The notes: generated from the letters alone by a model not told the origin. A stretch of 64,000 nucleotides of DNA from Clostridium_AT radicumherbarum (GCF_045310525.1 NZ_JBJHZY010000002.1:496001-560000), one strand, 5' to 3'; shown: positions 1 to 7,858, counted from the first letter of the stretch. Program-made: numbers and translations.

Positions 1-134
1 TGATTAGTCTTAATTGCCATAGCTGCTTCAATATCAGATTTGATTGTTAATGTGATATCCTCTCCTCCTATTTTTTTTATGATATCAGCCACTCTTTGCT
101 TGTCAATTTGTCCACCAACTACTATCCTTAGCAT
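1..134 (-). CDS. yhfU: YhfU-like DUF2620 protein, N-terminal part (runs off the window)
   Basis: The first 44 codons are visible and begin MLRIVVGGQIDKQ, then a segment ending in IKSDIEAAMAIKTN. This matches, from memory, the start of the DUF2620/YhfU family, small proteins of the enigmatic yhf locus of enteric bacteria. A clear AAAGGAG lies just before the ATG at 134. It follows yhfY by about 40 bases on the same strand, as expected for one operon. The 3' end is outside the window. The biochemical role is unknown. Confidence 0.7.
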   Translation of the reverse strand, partial: MLRIVVGGQIDKQRVADIIKKIGGEDITLTIKSDIEAAMAIKTN

Positions 135-176
135 TTAAAAAACTCCTTTCATATAATTTATATATTTATATATTCT

Positions 177-536
177 TTAATTATTTGATTCAAACAATGC
201 ACAAAGATGCATCATAATAAAAGTTTCTTCATTTATAGGTATTTCTATTGCAGCCTCTTTCATTATGTCCTTAAATATATTTTTACATTGCTCATATTGA
301 CAGTGATTTTTTATTTCCTTATAGGTTTCTTCTTCTATACCATCTACTAGTTCATTTTTCTTTATTCTTTCTAAGGCTATAGAAAGATGAGTAATTAGCA
401 TAGCACCATTCTCTTCCGTTAATTCTATTTCCCATTTATTCTTAAACATCTTTATTATTCTTAATAGAGCGTCATAGGTTTCCTCAGAAATTTGCCCAGC
501 ATTTTTAAGAATATCTAGTCTCATACTTAATTCCAT
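177..536 (-). CDS. yhfY: PRD-domain protein, YhfY-like
   Basis: A 119-residue protein whose whole length looks like one PTS regulation domain (PRD), with a conserved-type histidine region near the C-terminus (MMHLCALFE). PRDs are normally phosphorylated by HPr or EII proteins, but this one has no DNA-binding partner domain. I chose the ATG at 536 because GGAGG sits 7 bases before it; the longer reading from 557 would put the RBS inside the gene. It lies between yhfZ and yhfU. A copy of the yhfZ-promoter 24-bp repeat precedes it, suggesting shared control. Function is inferred from family only. Confidence 0.7.
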   Translation of the reverse strand: MELSMRLDILKNAGQISEETYDALLRIIKMFKNKWEIELTEENGAMLITHLSIALERIKKNELVDGIEEETYKEIKNHCQYEQCKNIFKDIMKEAAIEIPINEETFIMMHLCALFESNN

Positions 537-548
537 AGTCCATCCTCC

Positions 549-572
549 AATGTACAATATTTTGTATTTTGA
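549..572 (-). promoter_or_regulatory. Operator-like 24-bp repeat before yhfY
   Basis: These 24 bases are identical to 1552-1575 upstream of yhfZ. The core TACAATATTTTGTA is an inverted repeat (TACAA-N4-TTGTA). Identity over 24 bp at two starts of one cluster suggests a binding site for the local regulator YhfZ. Confidence 0.6.
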
Positions 573-613
573 GAGTAAAAATTTTTTGTTTTATTTATAT
601 CTTAAAATAAATT

Positions 614-1540
614 CTAATAGTTAGGGATTATTTCCCCTATTACTACTTCTTTTTGGCAGGTTCTAACTCTATCACGGTTTATAAACTGCTGGAGTAAATT
701 CTTTATACCATAATTGTTTTTATTAACGATTATAACAGCTTCAGTGTCCTCACCTAAAAATTCATTTGTAGTTAGAGGATAATATTTCATATTTCTTTTC
801 TTTTCAATTATTTCATCAATATTCCAAACAGCTGCATCGATTTCTCCCAGCATTAGCTTCTTCACTACCTGATTATATGGTAAATCAATTATCTCTACAA
901 CTTTATCCTTGCATTGTGAAAGTGTAAGTAAATAATGGTCAATAGAGCTTCTATCAACCCCTATTCTCATGCCATTTTCAACAGTTCTTTTATAAGGATC
1001 TTTAAACACCATACCATGCTCATTTACATAACTATATTCCCCAAACTCTAGTGCTATATCAATAACTCCTCCATTCCTAATACTATGATTAGCTGCAAGC
1101 CTAGAAACAACTGCAAAATCATAACGACCTGTACTTAATGCATTAATTCTATTTTCTGCACCTCTCATATAGGCAAGACTAAAGGGAAATTTTCTTTTTT
1201 CGGCTTCCTTATAAAGAGCCGTAGCTAGCCCTTCATAAAGTTTGGAATAGGGAAGCGGCATAGCTCCCATTATGGTGCCAAAATCAGTAAAGTTCCAAAG
1301 CATTTCATAATCTATAAAGCTAATAAAGCTGCCAAGATGACCTCTTGCCTCAATACTTATAGCCTTTGATTCTTCTAATAGCTTTAAAGCAGATTGAACA
1401 GTACCCCTAGCGGTTTCATACTTAGCAGAATATTCTGCAATAGTACTTATTCTGTCTCCTTCCTGCATTGTTATTAGCTCTCTTGACAATTTTATTGCTA
1501 CTAGACCATTTTTTTGCATTAGTTGTGATTTAATATCCAT
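614..1540 (-). CDS. yhfZ: YhfZ-like GntR-type transcriptional regulator
   Basis: A 308-residue protein. Residues about 10-75 form a GntR-like winged helix (RISTIAEYSAKYETARGTVQ is the recognition region). Residues about 85-300 resemble a periplasmic-binding-like effector domain, as in E. coli YhfZ (about 300 residues). It is first in a minus-strand cluster with yhfY and yhfU, matching the order of the E. coli yhf operon. Its promoter (TTGAAA, 17 bp, TATTAT) is followed directly by a 24-bp repeat also found before yhfY, so autoregulation is likely. The ligand is unknown. Confidence 0.75.
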   Translation of the reverse strand: MDIKSQLMQKNGLVAIKLSRELITMQEGDRISTIAEYSAKYETARGTVQSALKLLEESKAISIEARGHLGSFISFIDYEMLWNFTDFGTIMGAMPLPYSKLYEGLATALYKEAEKRKFPFSLAYMRGAENRINALSTGRYDFAVVSRLAANHSIRNGGVIDIALEFGEYSYVNEHGMVFKDPYKRTVENGMRIGVDRSSIDHYLLTLSQCKDKVVEIIDLPYNQVVKKLMLGEIDAAVWNIDEIIEKKRNMKYYPLTTNEFLGEDTEAVIIVNKNNYGIKNLLQQFINRDRVRTCQKEVVIGEIIPNY

Positions 1541-1551
1541 AACAGCACCTT

Positions 1552-1575
1552 AATGTACAATATTTTGTATTTTGA
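1552..1575 (-). promoter_or_regulatory. Operator-like 24-bp repeat at the yhfZ start site
   Basis: Exact copy of 549-572, with the same TACAA-N4-TTGTA inverted repeat. It overlaps the expected transcription start of yhfZ, the classic place for a repressor to act. Confidence 0.6.
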
Positions 1576-1579
1576 TATT

Positions 1580-1608
1580 ATAATAGCACAACTTAATATC
1601 GTTTTCAA
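1580..1608 (-). promoter_or_regulatory. Promoter of the yhfZ-yhfY-yhfU cluster
   Basis: Read on the minus strand: -35 TTGAAA (1603-1608), 17-bp spacer, -10 TATTAT (1580-1585). It points into yhfZ and is followed by the 24-bp operator-like repeat. Confidence 0.6.
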
Positions 1609-1692
1609 GGGACTAAATAAATATTCTGTTATGTAAAAAAACAAAGGTTATCAACTTTTCTTTATCCCACCTTCTGATAGTCACTGCTTTTC

Positions 1693-1777
1693 TTTGTTTA
1701 TAAATTATTAAAATGTAATTAACAGTTAATATTTATTATTGTCACATTACTGACATAACAAGAAGATAATATTAACA
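1693..1777 (+). promoter_or_regulatory. Conserved upstream region of small-RNA candidate, copy A
   Basis: About 85 bases shared with copies at 12114 and 33016. All three contain the perfect inverted repeat ATTAACAGTTAAT (here 1718-1730), always 19 bases before a -35 box (CTGACA, 1750-1755). The -10 region here (TTAACA at 1772, or TAATAT just upstream) is weaker and 2 bases shorter than in the other copies. Confidence 0.55.
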
Positions 1778-1782
1778 TAGCA

Positions 1783-1868
1783 AGACAAGAGTTACCCCTC
1801 ATAAATTAATATAAAATATAGTAGAGCAGTTGAAAAGCCCCTCTTTCAACTGCTCTACTATATTTTGC
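1783..1868 (+). ncRNA. Candidate small RNA, copy A, ending in a 23-bp terminator hairpin
   Basis: Starts near AGCAAGACAAGAGTT, a block shared with the copies at 12207 and 33106. It ends in a perfect 23-bp stem (1813-1835 with 1844-1866) around the loop AGCCCCTC. It lies between divergently transcribed genes (yhfZ and the hydrolase at 2051), where a terminator has no protein gene to end. This supports an independent RNA gene. C-rich single-stranded stretches could pair with Shine-Dalgarno sequences; that is inference. Confidence 0.5.
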
Positions 1869-2050
1869 TATCTTAATAATTCCAATACATTCATGACCTA
1901 TAAAACACACTGAAGATGCTCTTTATAGTGTTAATGTTTCATTGGCTCAAATATATTTAGTTTTTTATCTTTTATAATTGGCATGCTAGTCATATATTTT
2001 AATAAGATAAAATATCTATAAATATATCTTGTAAAAAGGTGGTGCTTAGG

Positions 2051-2833
2051 ATGATAATTTTTAAAGTACTTAAGTGGATGGTTGAAATAGTAGTTTGTTT
2101 TATATTAGTTATTTTTGCAGTATTTGTTTTTATACCTGCATCCAATCCCAATAACATGGACAACAATAAAGGTATAATGCCATTTTCATTAAATAATAAT
2201 GATATTACTTATAACAGTGATAATAATAAAAACAACAATAATCCTAATAATAAACAAGTTAATCCAGGTTTAACTGATGAACAAAGAAAAGAAGTACTTG
2301 AAAGAGCAAAAGCCATGACAGAGGTAAAATGGATTCCAAGCCATAACTTGATTGATAAATATGGATATTACGTATTTATAAAAGGGAAGACTTATTATGG
2401 TATACCCTATAGCATGGATTTATACCAGACTAAGTCTCCAGAGGACTTTCTGAATAAAATAAAAGGGAGTAATACATTATACGGCAACGACTGCTCAGGG
2501 TTTGTTAGTGCTGCTTGGGGGGTAAGAAGACAGACTACATTGTCTCTTTATAATGCTGTTAAAAATGGAACGAAAATAGATGGACGAACTGTGTGCGAAA
2601 TTTCCTGGGATGAATTAAGGCCTGGAGATGCGTTACTTATCGATAACGGAGAGGGGAAAGGCCATGTCATGCTGTATATAAGCACTGATAATAAGAAAAG
2701 TGATAACATAAACGTGTATGAACAAGACATACAAACCATAATTCCTTTTGAACCAATTCCGGTTGCCAGAAAAGATGAGAGGTCTATAAGCACAATTACG
2801 AAAGAAGGATATATACCTATAAGGCTTGTTTAG
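2051..2833 (+). CDS. Membrane-anchored NlpC/P60-like cell-wall hydrolase
   Basis: A 260-residue protein. An N-terminal hydrophobic segment (about residues 10-30) looks like a signal anchor. An Asn-rich linker (about 35-75) follows. The C-terminal domain has the NlpC/P60-like motif NDCSGFVSAAWG, giving the catalytic Cys, and GHVMLYI for the catalytic His. Members of this superfamily cut peptide bonds in peptidoglycan or act as amidases. I chose ATG 2051 because AAAGGTGG sits 8 bases before it; a GTG at 2039 lies within the RBS. It is monocistronic, with a hairpin at 2857 downstream. Closeness to classical NlpC/P60 is moderate, so CHAP-like specificity is possible. Confidence 0.7.
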   Translation: MIIFKVLKWMVEIVVCFILVIFAVFVFIPASNPNNMDNNKGIMPFSLNNNDITYNSDNNKNNNNPNNKQVNPGLTDEQRKEVLERAKAMTEVKWIPSHNLIDKYGYYVFIKGKTYYGIPYSMDLYQTKSPEDFLNKIKGSNTLYGNDCSGFVSAAWGVRRQTTLSLYNAVKNGTKIDGRTVCEISWDELRPGDALLIDNGEGKGHVMLYISTDNKKSDNINVYEQDIQTIIPFEPIPVARKDERSISTITKEGYIPIRLV

Positions 2834-2856
2834 GAACGTACAAGTACCACATATTA

Positions 2857-2897
2857 AGTAGAGCAGCTGAAAGGTCCCCCTTTTCAACTGCTCTACT
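2857..2897. terminator. Bidirectional terminator hairpin of the C-rich-loop family
   Basis: Stem AGTAGAGCAGCTGAAA (2857-2872) pairs with 2882-2897 with one C-A mismatch; the loop is GGTCCCCCT. It separates the converging hydrolase gene and dhaL. The stem and loop closely resemble the small-RNA hairpin at 1813-1866, but the upstream conserved block is absent. Confidence 0.7.
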
Positions 2898-2985
2898 ATA
2901 TTTATTATCACTATACTTTAATTAAATATTTTTCATATAAATTTATCTTCTTACATAATCCTGTGTAGTACTTATTTACTCTTTA

Positions 2986-3618
2986 TTATTTAAAGCTCAT
3001 ACTTATTCCTTTAAATATATGCACTACTGCTACAGCACCGGAATCTGGTCTTCCAAGTGATTTTTCTCCATAATAAGCCGCTCTTCCATGCACTGATTTT
3101 AATTGCTTTGTGTATTCAACTCCAGCTTCTGCTGCTTTGTATGCTTTTTCAAAGGCTTCCTTTAAGCTAAGTCCACTCTTTGAAGCTTCAGCTAGTGCTT
3201 CCACTGCAGGATTCAAGGCATCCAGCATGGTTTTATCCCCTAGATTAGTTTTTCCTTTTTCCATTACTCCTTTTACTGCAGCTCTACCTACAGCTGCTAA
3301 ATCCTCCAGGGTTAACTCTTCTTTACCTTTAGCCTCTTTTGCTCCCTTTATAAGGCATATCGATATCAAAGTTCCCATAGTGGATGGAACATTTGTATTC
3401 ATAGTCATTCCAAGTTTCATAAGTACATTGCCCATATCAGCAGCTTCTATTTTATCAAATTCATTGTAAAGACAGCCAAAACCATTAGTCATAGTTAAAC
3501 CTAAGTCGCCGTCTCCCATAGCTGAATCTAGTTCTGTTAGGTAATCCTTTGCTTCATTCATTGCATTTACTATGTTTCCTAATATATCTTTAACAAATGG
3601 CTTTTTTATTGCTTCCAT
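2986..3618 (-). CDS. dhaL: Dihydroxyacetone kinase-type ADP-binding subunit DhaL
   Basis: A 210-residue DhaL/Dak2 domain. The nucleotide- and Mg-binding loop is seen at D31-S-A-M-G-D36-G-D38-L-G, and PSTMGTL near residue 80 fits the family. DhaL carries the nucleotide and phosphorylates the substrate held by DhaK. No DhaM (the PTS phosphodonor partner) is encoded nearby, so the kinase may use ATP directly. It is the last gene of the gat-like operon and is separated from dhaK by 176 bases of tandem structured repeats. The true substrate could be another short ketose such as erythrulose. Confidence 0.85.
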   Translation of the reverse strand: MEAIKKPFVKDILGNIVNAMNEAKDYLTELDSAMGDGDLGLTMTNGFGCLYNEFDKIEAADMGNVLMKLGMTMNTNVPSTMGTLISICLIKGAKEAKGKEELTLEDLAAVGRAAVKGVMEKGKTNLGDKTMLDALNPAVEALAEASKSGLSLKEAFEKAYKAAEAGVEYTKQLKSVHGRAAYYGEKSLGRPDSGAVAVVHIFKGISMSFK

Positions 3619-3644
3619 GCTTATTCCTCCTTTTAGTCGGAAGA

Positions 3645-3708
3645 CGGAGCAATTAAGGCTTGCTCGCTCCCGCTCCCTAATTGCTCGTTAAAGCCCATTT
3701 AGGGCTTT
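3645..3708 (-). repeat. Structured GC-rich repeat, unit 1
   Basis: Two hairpins in series: GAGCAATTA (3647-3655) with TAATTGCTC (3678-3686), then AAAGCCC (3690-3696) with GGGCTTT (3702-3708). The first loop contains CTCGCTCCCGCTC, shared with unit 2. The GC content is far above that of the flanks. Confidence 0.75.
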
Positions 3709-3720
3709 GGCTCCGCCCAC

Positions 3721-3782
3721 GGGGCAACTTAACTCACTCGCTCCCGCTCGTAAGTTGCCCGTTAAAGCCCATTTAGGGCTTT
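3721..3782 (-). repeat. Structured GC-rich repeat, unit 2
   Basis: Same layout as unit 1: GGGCAACTTA (3722-3731) pairs with TAAGTTGCCC (3751-3760), then AAAGCCC/GGGCTTT (3764-3770/3776-3782). The first stem differs from unit 1 at paired positions on both arms, so pairing is preserved by compensatory change. The last 21 bases of both units are identical. Confidence 0.75.
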
Positions 3783-3794
3783 AACCTCCTATGA

Positions 3795-4799
3795 TTATCT
3801 AAATTGTTGGAAAAATGGTGAGTAAGCATTAAAATCTAACAATTCTTCCAGTTCCTTATCTAATTTTAATAATGTTATAGACATACCAGCCATTTCAAGG
3901 GAAGTAGCAAATTCTCCAATATATGGCCTATATACCTTTATTCCATTTTTCTCTAATATGCTGTGAGCCTTTTTATAAGCAATATATAGTTCTTCCTTTG
4001 GGGTAGCACCTAAGCCATTTACCAATATTGAAACATTGCATCCCTCTTCAAATCTCATGTCTTCTAGTATCTTATTTAGCATAACTTCTACAACATCATC
4101 CACTGGCTTAAGTTCACTTCTTTTAATTCCTGGCTCTCCATGGATTCCCATACCTATTTCCATTTCATTTTCACCTATGGAGAAAGTAGCTTTACCTACC
4201 TCTGGAACTATACATGGAGTAAGAGCAACACCCATAGTTCTTGTATTGTCTACTGCCTTTTGAGCTAGTCTCTTTACTTCTTGTAAATTATACATCTTTT
4301 CTGCAGCAGCTCCCGCTATTTTGTATGCATAGAATAATCCAGCCACTCCTCTTCTGTTTGCTTCCTGTCCCTTAAGAGCTGAAGCTACATCGTCTGTTAC
4401 AAGCACTTCTTCAACTTCTATATCATCCATCTCTACCATATCTTTAGCCATACCAAAGTTCATTATGTCTCCGCCATAATTACCATATAGATGAAGTACT
4501 CCTGCTCCATTGTCTATTGCTTTATCTACCTCATACATGCATTCTGCGCTTGGTGATGCAAAAACATTTCCTACAGTTACTCCGTCTGCTAGTCCATATC
4601 CAACATATCCAAGGAAGGTTGGAAGGTGGCCAGAGCCACCTCCTGTAGCTATAGCTACCTTACCTGGCTTCTTTTCATCGGCTCTTACTATACATCTAAA
4701 ATTATCATTTACCATTTTTAAGCTGTCGCTGTGAGCTGCTAAAATGCCTTCTATAGTCTCTCTTGCAAAATCTTCTGGTTTATTAATTAGTTTCTTCAT
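3795..4799 (-). CDS. dhaK: Dihydroxyacetone kinase-type substrate-binding subunit DhaK
   Basis: A 334-residue Dak1/DhaK domain. Key residues are visible: GGGSGHLP at 53-60 (H58), YGNYGGD with D111, and GIHGEPG with H220, which in E. coli DhaK binds the ketone as a hemiaminal. All catalytic positions are therefore present. It begins 4 bases after the aldolase stop, so the two are likely co-translated. With DhaL it would phosphorylate dihydroxyacetone or a related ketose produced by the neighbouring aldolase. The substrate is inferred, not shown. Confidence 0.87.
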   Translation of the reverse strand: MKKLINKPEDFARETIEGILAAHSDSLKMVNDNFRCIVRADEKKPGKVAIATGGGSGHLPTFLGYVGYGLADGVTVGNVFASPSAECMYEVDKAIDNGAGVLHLYGNYGGDIMNFGMAKDMVEMDDIEVEEVLVTDDVASALKGQEANRRGVAGLFYAYKIAGAAAEKMYNLQEVKRLAQKAVDNTRTMGVALTPCIVPEVGKATFSIGENEMEIGMGIHGEPGIKRSELKPVDDVVEVMLNKILEDMRFEEGCNVSILVNGLGATPKEELYIAYKKAHSILEKNGIKVYRPYIGEFATSLEMAGMSITLLKLDKELEELLDFNAYSPFFQQFR

Positions 4800-4803
4800 A
4801 GCT

Positions 4804-5469
4804 CTATCCTCTTTTTACTTTATCAAATTTTATTTCTGAAGGGTAAGCCCAGCTTTGAAGCTCGCTTTGTGGCAGTACATTAGGCTCTTTTCCTCCGTTA
4901 ATAAGTAATGCTCTAAAGTAAACTTCAGCTATTTCTTCTACATAGTGTGCATTTAAAAGTGTATCATCTGGATCTGAACCTACAACAACTACTCCATGAC
5001 TTTCAAGTAATATTGCATTTGACTGCTTTAATGGCTCTATTAAACTTTCTGCAAGTTGTCTTGTACCAGGTCTTCCATAAGGAGCTACTGGAATTCTTCC
5101 TCCATAGGACATTCCTTCATATACAACAGCTGGGATTTCCTTTCTTAATACTGCAAAGGAAGTAGCAAATCTTGAGTGAGTGTGCACTACAGAATTTATA
5201 TCTGGCCTTGCCTTATATGCTTCAAGATGCATCATTACTTCACTAGAAGGTCTTAAGCCTGTTTCCATCTCTATTACATTGGCATCTACATCTATAACAC
5301 ATATATCTCTGTAAGTTAGCTTTTCTCTTGCTATACCTGCTGGTGTGATTACCACGTATCCAGTTTCTTTATCTCTAATACTAAAATTACCTGATTTGTG
5401 CTTGCACAATCCTGATCTATCTGCTTCCTGCGCTATTTCTACTACTTTTTTCTTTAATTCTTCTAACAT
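4804..5469 (-). CDS. Class II sugar-phosphate aldolase/epimerase (FucA/AraD family)
   Basis: A 221-residue zinc aldolase. Metal ligands H96 and H98 (VVHTHSR) and H158 (ESHGV), catalytic E77 (PSSE) and the phosphate-binding GNFS loop near residue 27 are all present. Family members cleave L-fuculose- or L-rhamnulose-1-phosphate, or epimerise L-ribulose-5-phosphate; sequence alone does not decide which. The position between a PTS permease and dhaKL suggests cleavage of the imported sugar phosphate to a three-carbon ketone plus an aldehyde. GAGGAGG precedes the ATG. Confidence 0.85.
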   Translation of the reverse strand: MLEELKKKVVEIAQEADRSGLCKHKSGNFSIRDKETGYVVITPAGIAREKLTYRDICVIDVDANVIEMETGLRPSSEVMMHLEAYKARPDINSVVHTHSRFATSFAVLRKEIPAVVYEGMSYGGRIPVAPYGRPGTRQLAESLIEPLKQSNAILLESHGVVVVGSDPDDTLLNAHYVEEIAEVYFRALLINGGKEPNVLPQSELQSWAYPSEIKFDKVKRG

Positions 5470-5526
5470 AATGTATGCCTCCTCAAAATTACAAGTTATT
5501 TACCCACGCTTGTCTTAATATTTCTC

Positions 5527-6879
5527 TTATGCTTCTATTCTTTCATCCATTTTCTTCATGTACTTTATATAGAAGAAGAAGCATGCAGCAAGCACTGCTA
5601 GTACAACTACTCCAAAGAATTCACCATGAATTACATTAAATCCATGTGCAAGTCCCCATCTTAATGCCGGTATTTCAAAGGAGAACCAGCTCATAAATTG
5701 TCCATTTGGAACTTGGATGCTGCCTGTTGCTTTAGCAAGGTTAGTTACTGTTCCTGCAAAGCTTGTTCCTACTAGTAAGAAAATAGGAGTTGTTACTATG
5801 CATAATATAATCATTCTTATAATATTTCCTCCAGTTACTATCATAGCTGGAACTACTAGTGAAATATTTATTATTGAACCTAAAGGTAATACGTTGTTTG
5901 AACCTGTTTTTGCCATAACAACTGCTAGTATTAATTCTATTGGAACGATTAATATTGCAACGACCCAGATTTCTGATAATCCAGCAAGAAATGGCCAGTC
6001 AAGTCCAATGTAGAGCTCTCTATCTTTGAATTTCTTCTTCATGAAATCGCCAACTGCGTCTGCTATAGGTGCTAATGCTTGCATAAATAACTTAGCAACC
6101 ATTGGGAAAAGTACTAATGCTGTAGCAACTTGAACTGCAGTATTTAATATACCTTTAAGATCATACTTTGCAAATATAGCAATTAGTGCACCAACTATAA
6201 AGCCCATAACACTGTTTTCGCCAAACACACCAATCTTTTCTTTTAATTTAGCTGCATCTATATTACTCTTATTAAGTCCAGGTATAAAGTCAAGTAATCT
6301 ATTAATTGGAGCTAATACTACACCTGTTAATGTCATACAGTGAGTACATGCAATTCCAGGTATTTTAGTTAATTCATATAACTGCTTTTGTGTTATATCT
6401 GCATTCTTAAGTTCTAAAATCGCTTGTATTGAAGCACCGACAAGTCCTAATGCAATGCTTCCAGTAACTGCTGCAATTAGTGTTGCTGTAAAAATCTTAC
6501 CCCAAACATTCCATAAGTCTACGTTTAAACAGTTTGTCCAACCTAATATTAACATTACTATATTTATTCCTATGCAAATTGGGAAAAGTAGTAATGCATA
6601 TGGCCATGCCCAAGCAATCGCTGACATTGGAGCCCAACCTGCATCAATTGCATTTAACTGTATTCCTGTATTTTTTACAAATGCACTAGCCGCAGGACTT
6701 ATTGCACCAAACATGAAGTTTATAATTTCACTCATTCCAGTAAATGCTATACCTAAAGTTAAACCAGCTATAATTGCCTTTTTAGGTTTCATCTTCATAC
6801 TAAGACCAAGAATTATCATAATAATTGGGAGAAACACCGCTGCACCTAGGTTAAGGATATAATGTATTATTGCGCTCAT
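5527..6879 (-). CDS. PTS permease EIIC, galactitol (GatC/SgcC) family
   Basis: A 450-residue polytopic membrane protein with many hydrophobic segments, of the galactitol-type EIIC class. It starts MSAIIHYILNLGAAVFLPI and carries the family-type stretch FGENSVMGFIVGALIAI in the middle. It transports and helps phosphorylate a polyol or sugar with the EIIA and EIIB encoded just upstream. The 160-base gap to EIIB holds a weak hairpin at 6973-7008. The substrate cannot be told from sequence; the family includes galactitol, pentitols and other polyols. Confidence 0.85.
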   Translation of the reverse strand: MSAIIHYILNLGAAVFLPIIMIILGLSMKMKPKKAIIAGLTLGIAFTGMSEIINFMFGAISPAASAFVKNTGIQLNAIDAGWAPMSAIAWAWPYALLLFPICIGINIVMLILGWTNCLNVDLWNVWGKIFTATLIAAVTGSIALGLVGASIQAILELKNADITQKQLYELTKIPGIACTHCMTLTGVVLAPINRLLDFIPGLNKSNIDAAKLKEKIGVFGENSVMGFIVGALIAIFAKYDLKGILNTAVQVATALVLFPMVAKLFMQALAPIADAVGDFMKKKFKDRELYIGLDWPFLAGLSEIWVVAILIVPIELILAVVMAKTGSNNVLPLGSIINISLVVPAMIVTGGNIIRMIILCIVTTPIFLLVGTSFAGTVTNLAKATGSIQVPNGQFMSWFSFEIPALRWGLAHGFNVIHGEFFGVVVLAVLAACFFFYIKYMKKMDERIEA

Positions 6880-6972
6880 TTATATTAACCTCCTAAAGTT
6901 TGTTTATATTTTTACTTTTTTGTGATAAAATAAAATAACATATTTTTTTATTTTTATATTTATATTTATTTT

Positions 6973-7008
6973 TATCTCCTGGATTTAATCTATTATTTCT
7001 TGGAGATA
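6973..7008 (-). other. Intercistronic hairpin between EIIB and EIIC
   Basis: TATCTCC (6973-6979) pairs with GGAGATA (7002-7008). No T-run follows on the minus strand, so it is more likely an mRNA-stabilising or processing hairpin than a terminator. Confidence 0.35.
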
Positions 7009-7039
7009 TTTTTTTATATTTTTCTATGCATTTTGATAC

Positions 7040-7333
7040 TTACTTTGCTTTAACTATTTCTTTTAGCTTTTCAAATTCAGCATCGATTCCCATACCTGTT
7101 AAGAATGGTATTCCGCTTAGTGTTGGTTTTCCCCACTCCTTTGTCTTTAATGGAACTATAGATACATAAATGTCACATTGGTCTATTATGCTTTCCAGTG
7201 ACTTGATGTCCACAGCTTCTACACTTACTGGTAGATTTTCATCCTCGCACATACTAGCGATTTTTGATGCTACTGTTTGTGATGTTGCTACTCCTGATCC
7301 GCAAGCTACAAAGATTTTTTTAATTTTACCCAT
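7040..7333 (-). CDS. PTS EIIB, galactitol family
   Basis: A 97-residue EIIB with the phosphocysteine loop FVACGSGVATSQ (C11). It would accept phosphate from EIIA and pass it to the sugar on EIIC. Length and motif are normal for the Gat/Sgc class. It is preceded by GGGAGG and lies 48 bases after the EIIA gene. Confidence 0.87.
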   Translation of the reverse strand: MGKIKKIFVACGSGVATSQTVASKIASMCEDENLPVSVEAVDIKSLESIIDQCDIYVSIVPLKTKEWGKPTLSGIPFLTGMGIDAEFEKLKEIVKAK

Positions 7334-7381
7334 AATTTTTTCCTCCCTTTAATTTTTATATAATTAATTTTTAATTATATC

Positions 7382-7858
7382 TTAGTTATCTTTTTCCAAT
7401 ACATTCTTAATAGTTAGGTATATATCATGCTTTTCTTTTGCATTATATATTTCTAATAGAGTTTCTTCCTTTGAGAATATTGACATTAGCTTACTTAAGG
7501 TTATAACCTGTTGATCTGGATTTTTAATAGCTAGCATGAAAATCAGCTTAGCCTCTACATCGTTTTCACCTGAACCCATCTCTTTAAATACCACTGGCTT
7601 TTTTAGCTTTGCCACAAGAATAGCTGGCTTTTCTACATGTATTGCATAAGTATGTGGTATTGCTACGCTTACTCCTGGAGTATTAAGTCCTGTAGGAAAG
7701 GTTTCTTCTCTTTCCAGTAGTCCATCGATATAAGTTTCTTTTACATATCCCTTTTCTCTTAGTATTGTTCCTAGGCCCCTTAGTAATTCTTCTTTGTTAT
7801 TAGCTCCATAATCCATTAATATTAAATCTTCATGTAATAAAGCTACATTTTCTTCCAT
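7382..7858 (-). CDS. PTS EIIA, galactitol/fructose type
   Basis: A 158-residue EIIA with the phosphohistidine region VSVAIPHTYA (H69) and the upstream TGLNTPG. It is the first gene of the operon and takes phosphate from HPr. It sits directly behind a near-perfect sigma-54 promoter at 7901-7919, so the operon is probably switched on by the LevR-type activator encoded at 9255. Confidence 0.87.
   Translation of the reverse strand: MEENVALLHEDLILMDYGANNKEELLRGLGTILREKGYVKETYIDGLLEREETFPTGLNTPGVSVAIPHTYAIHVEKPAILVAKLKKPVVFKEMGSGENDVEAKLIFMLAIKNPDQQVITLSKLMSIFSKEETLLEIYNAKEKHDIYLTIKNVLEKDN

Noticed and set aside
2548..2911. Two minus-strand ORFs over the NlpC/P60-like gene
   Set aside because: They overlap a well-supported gene, have no RBS and no recognisable domains.
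3661..3782. CRISPR-like direct repeats
   Set aside because: Only two units with no unique spacers; the paired structure fits an intergenic hairpin repeat, not a CRISPR array.
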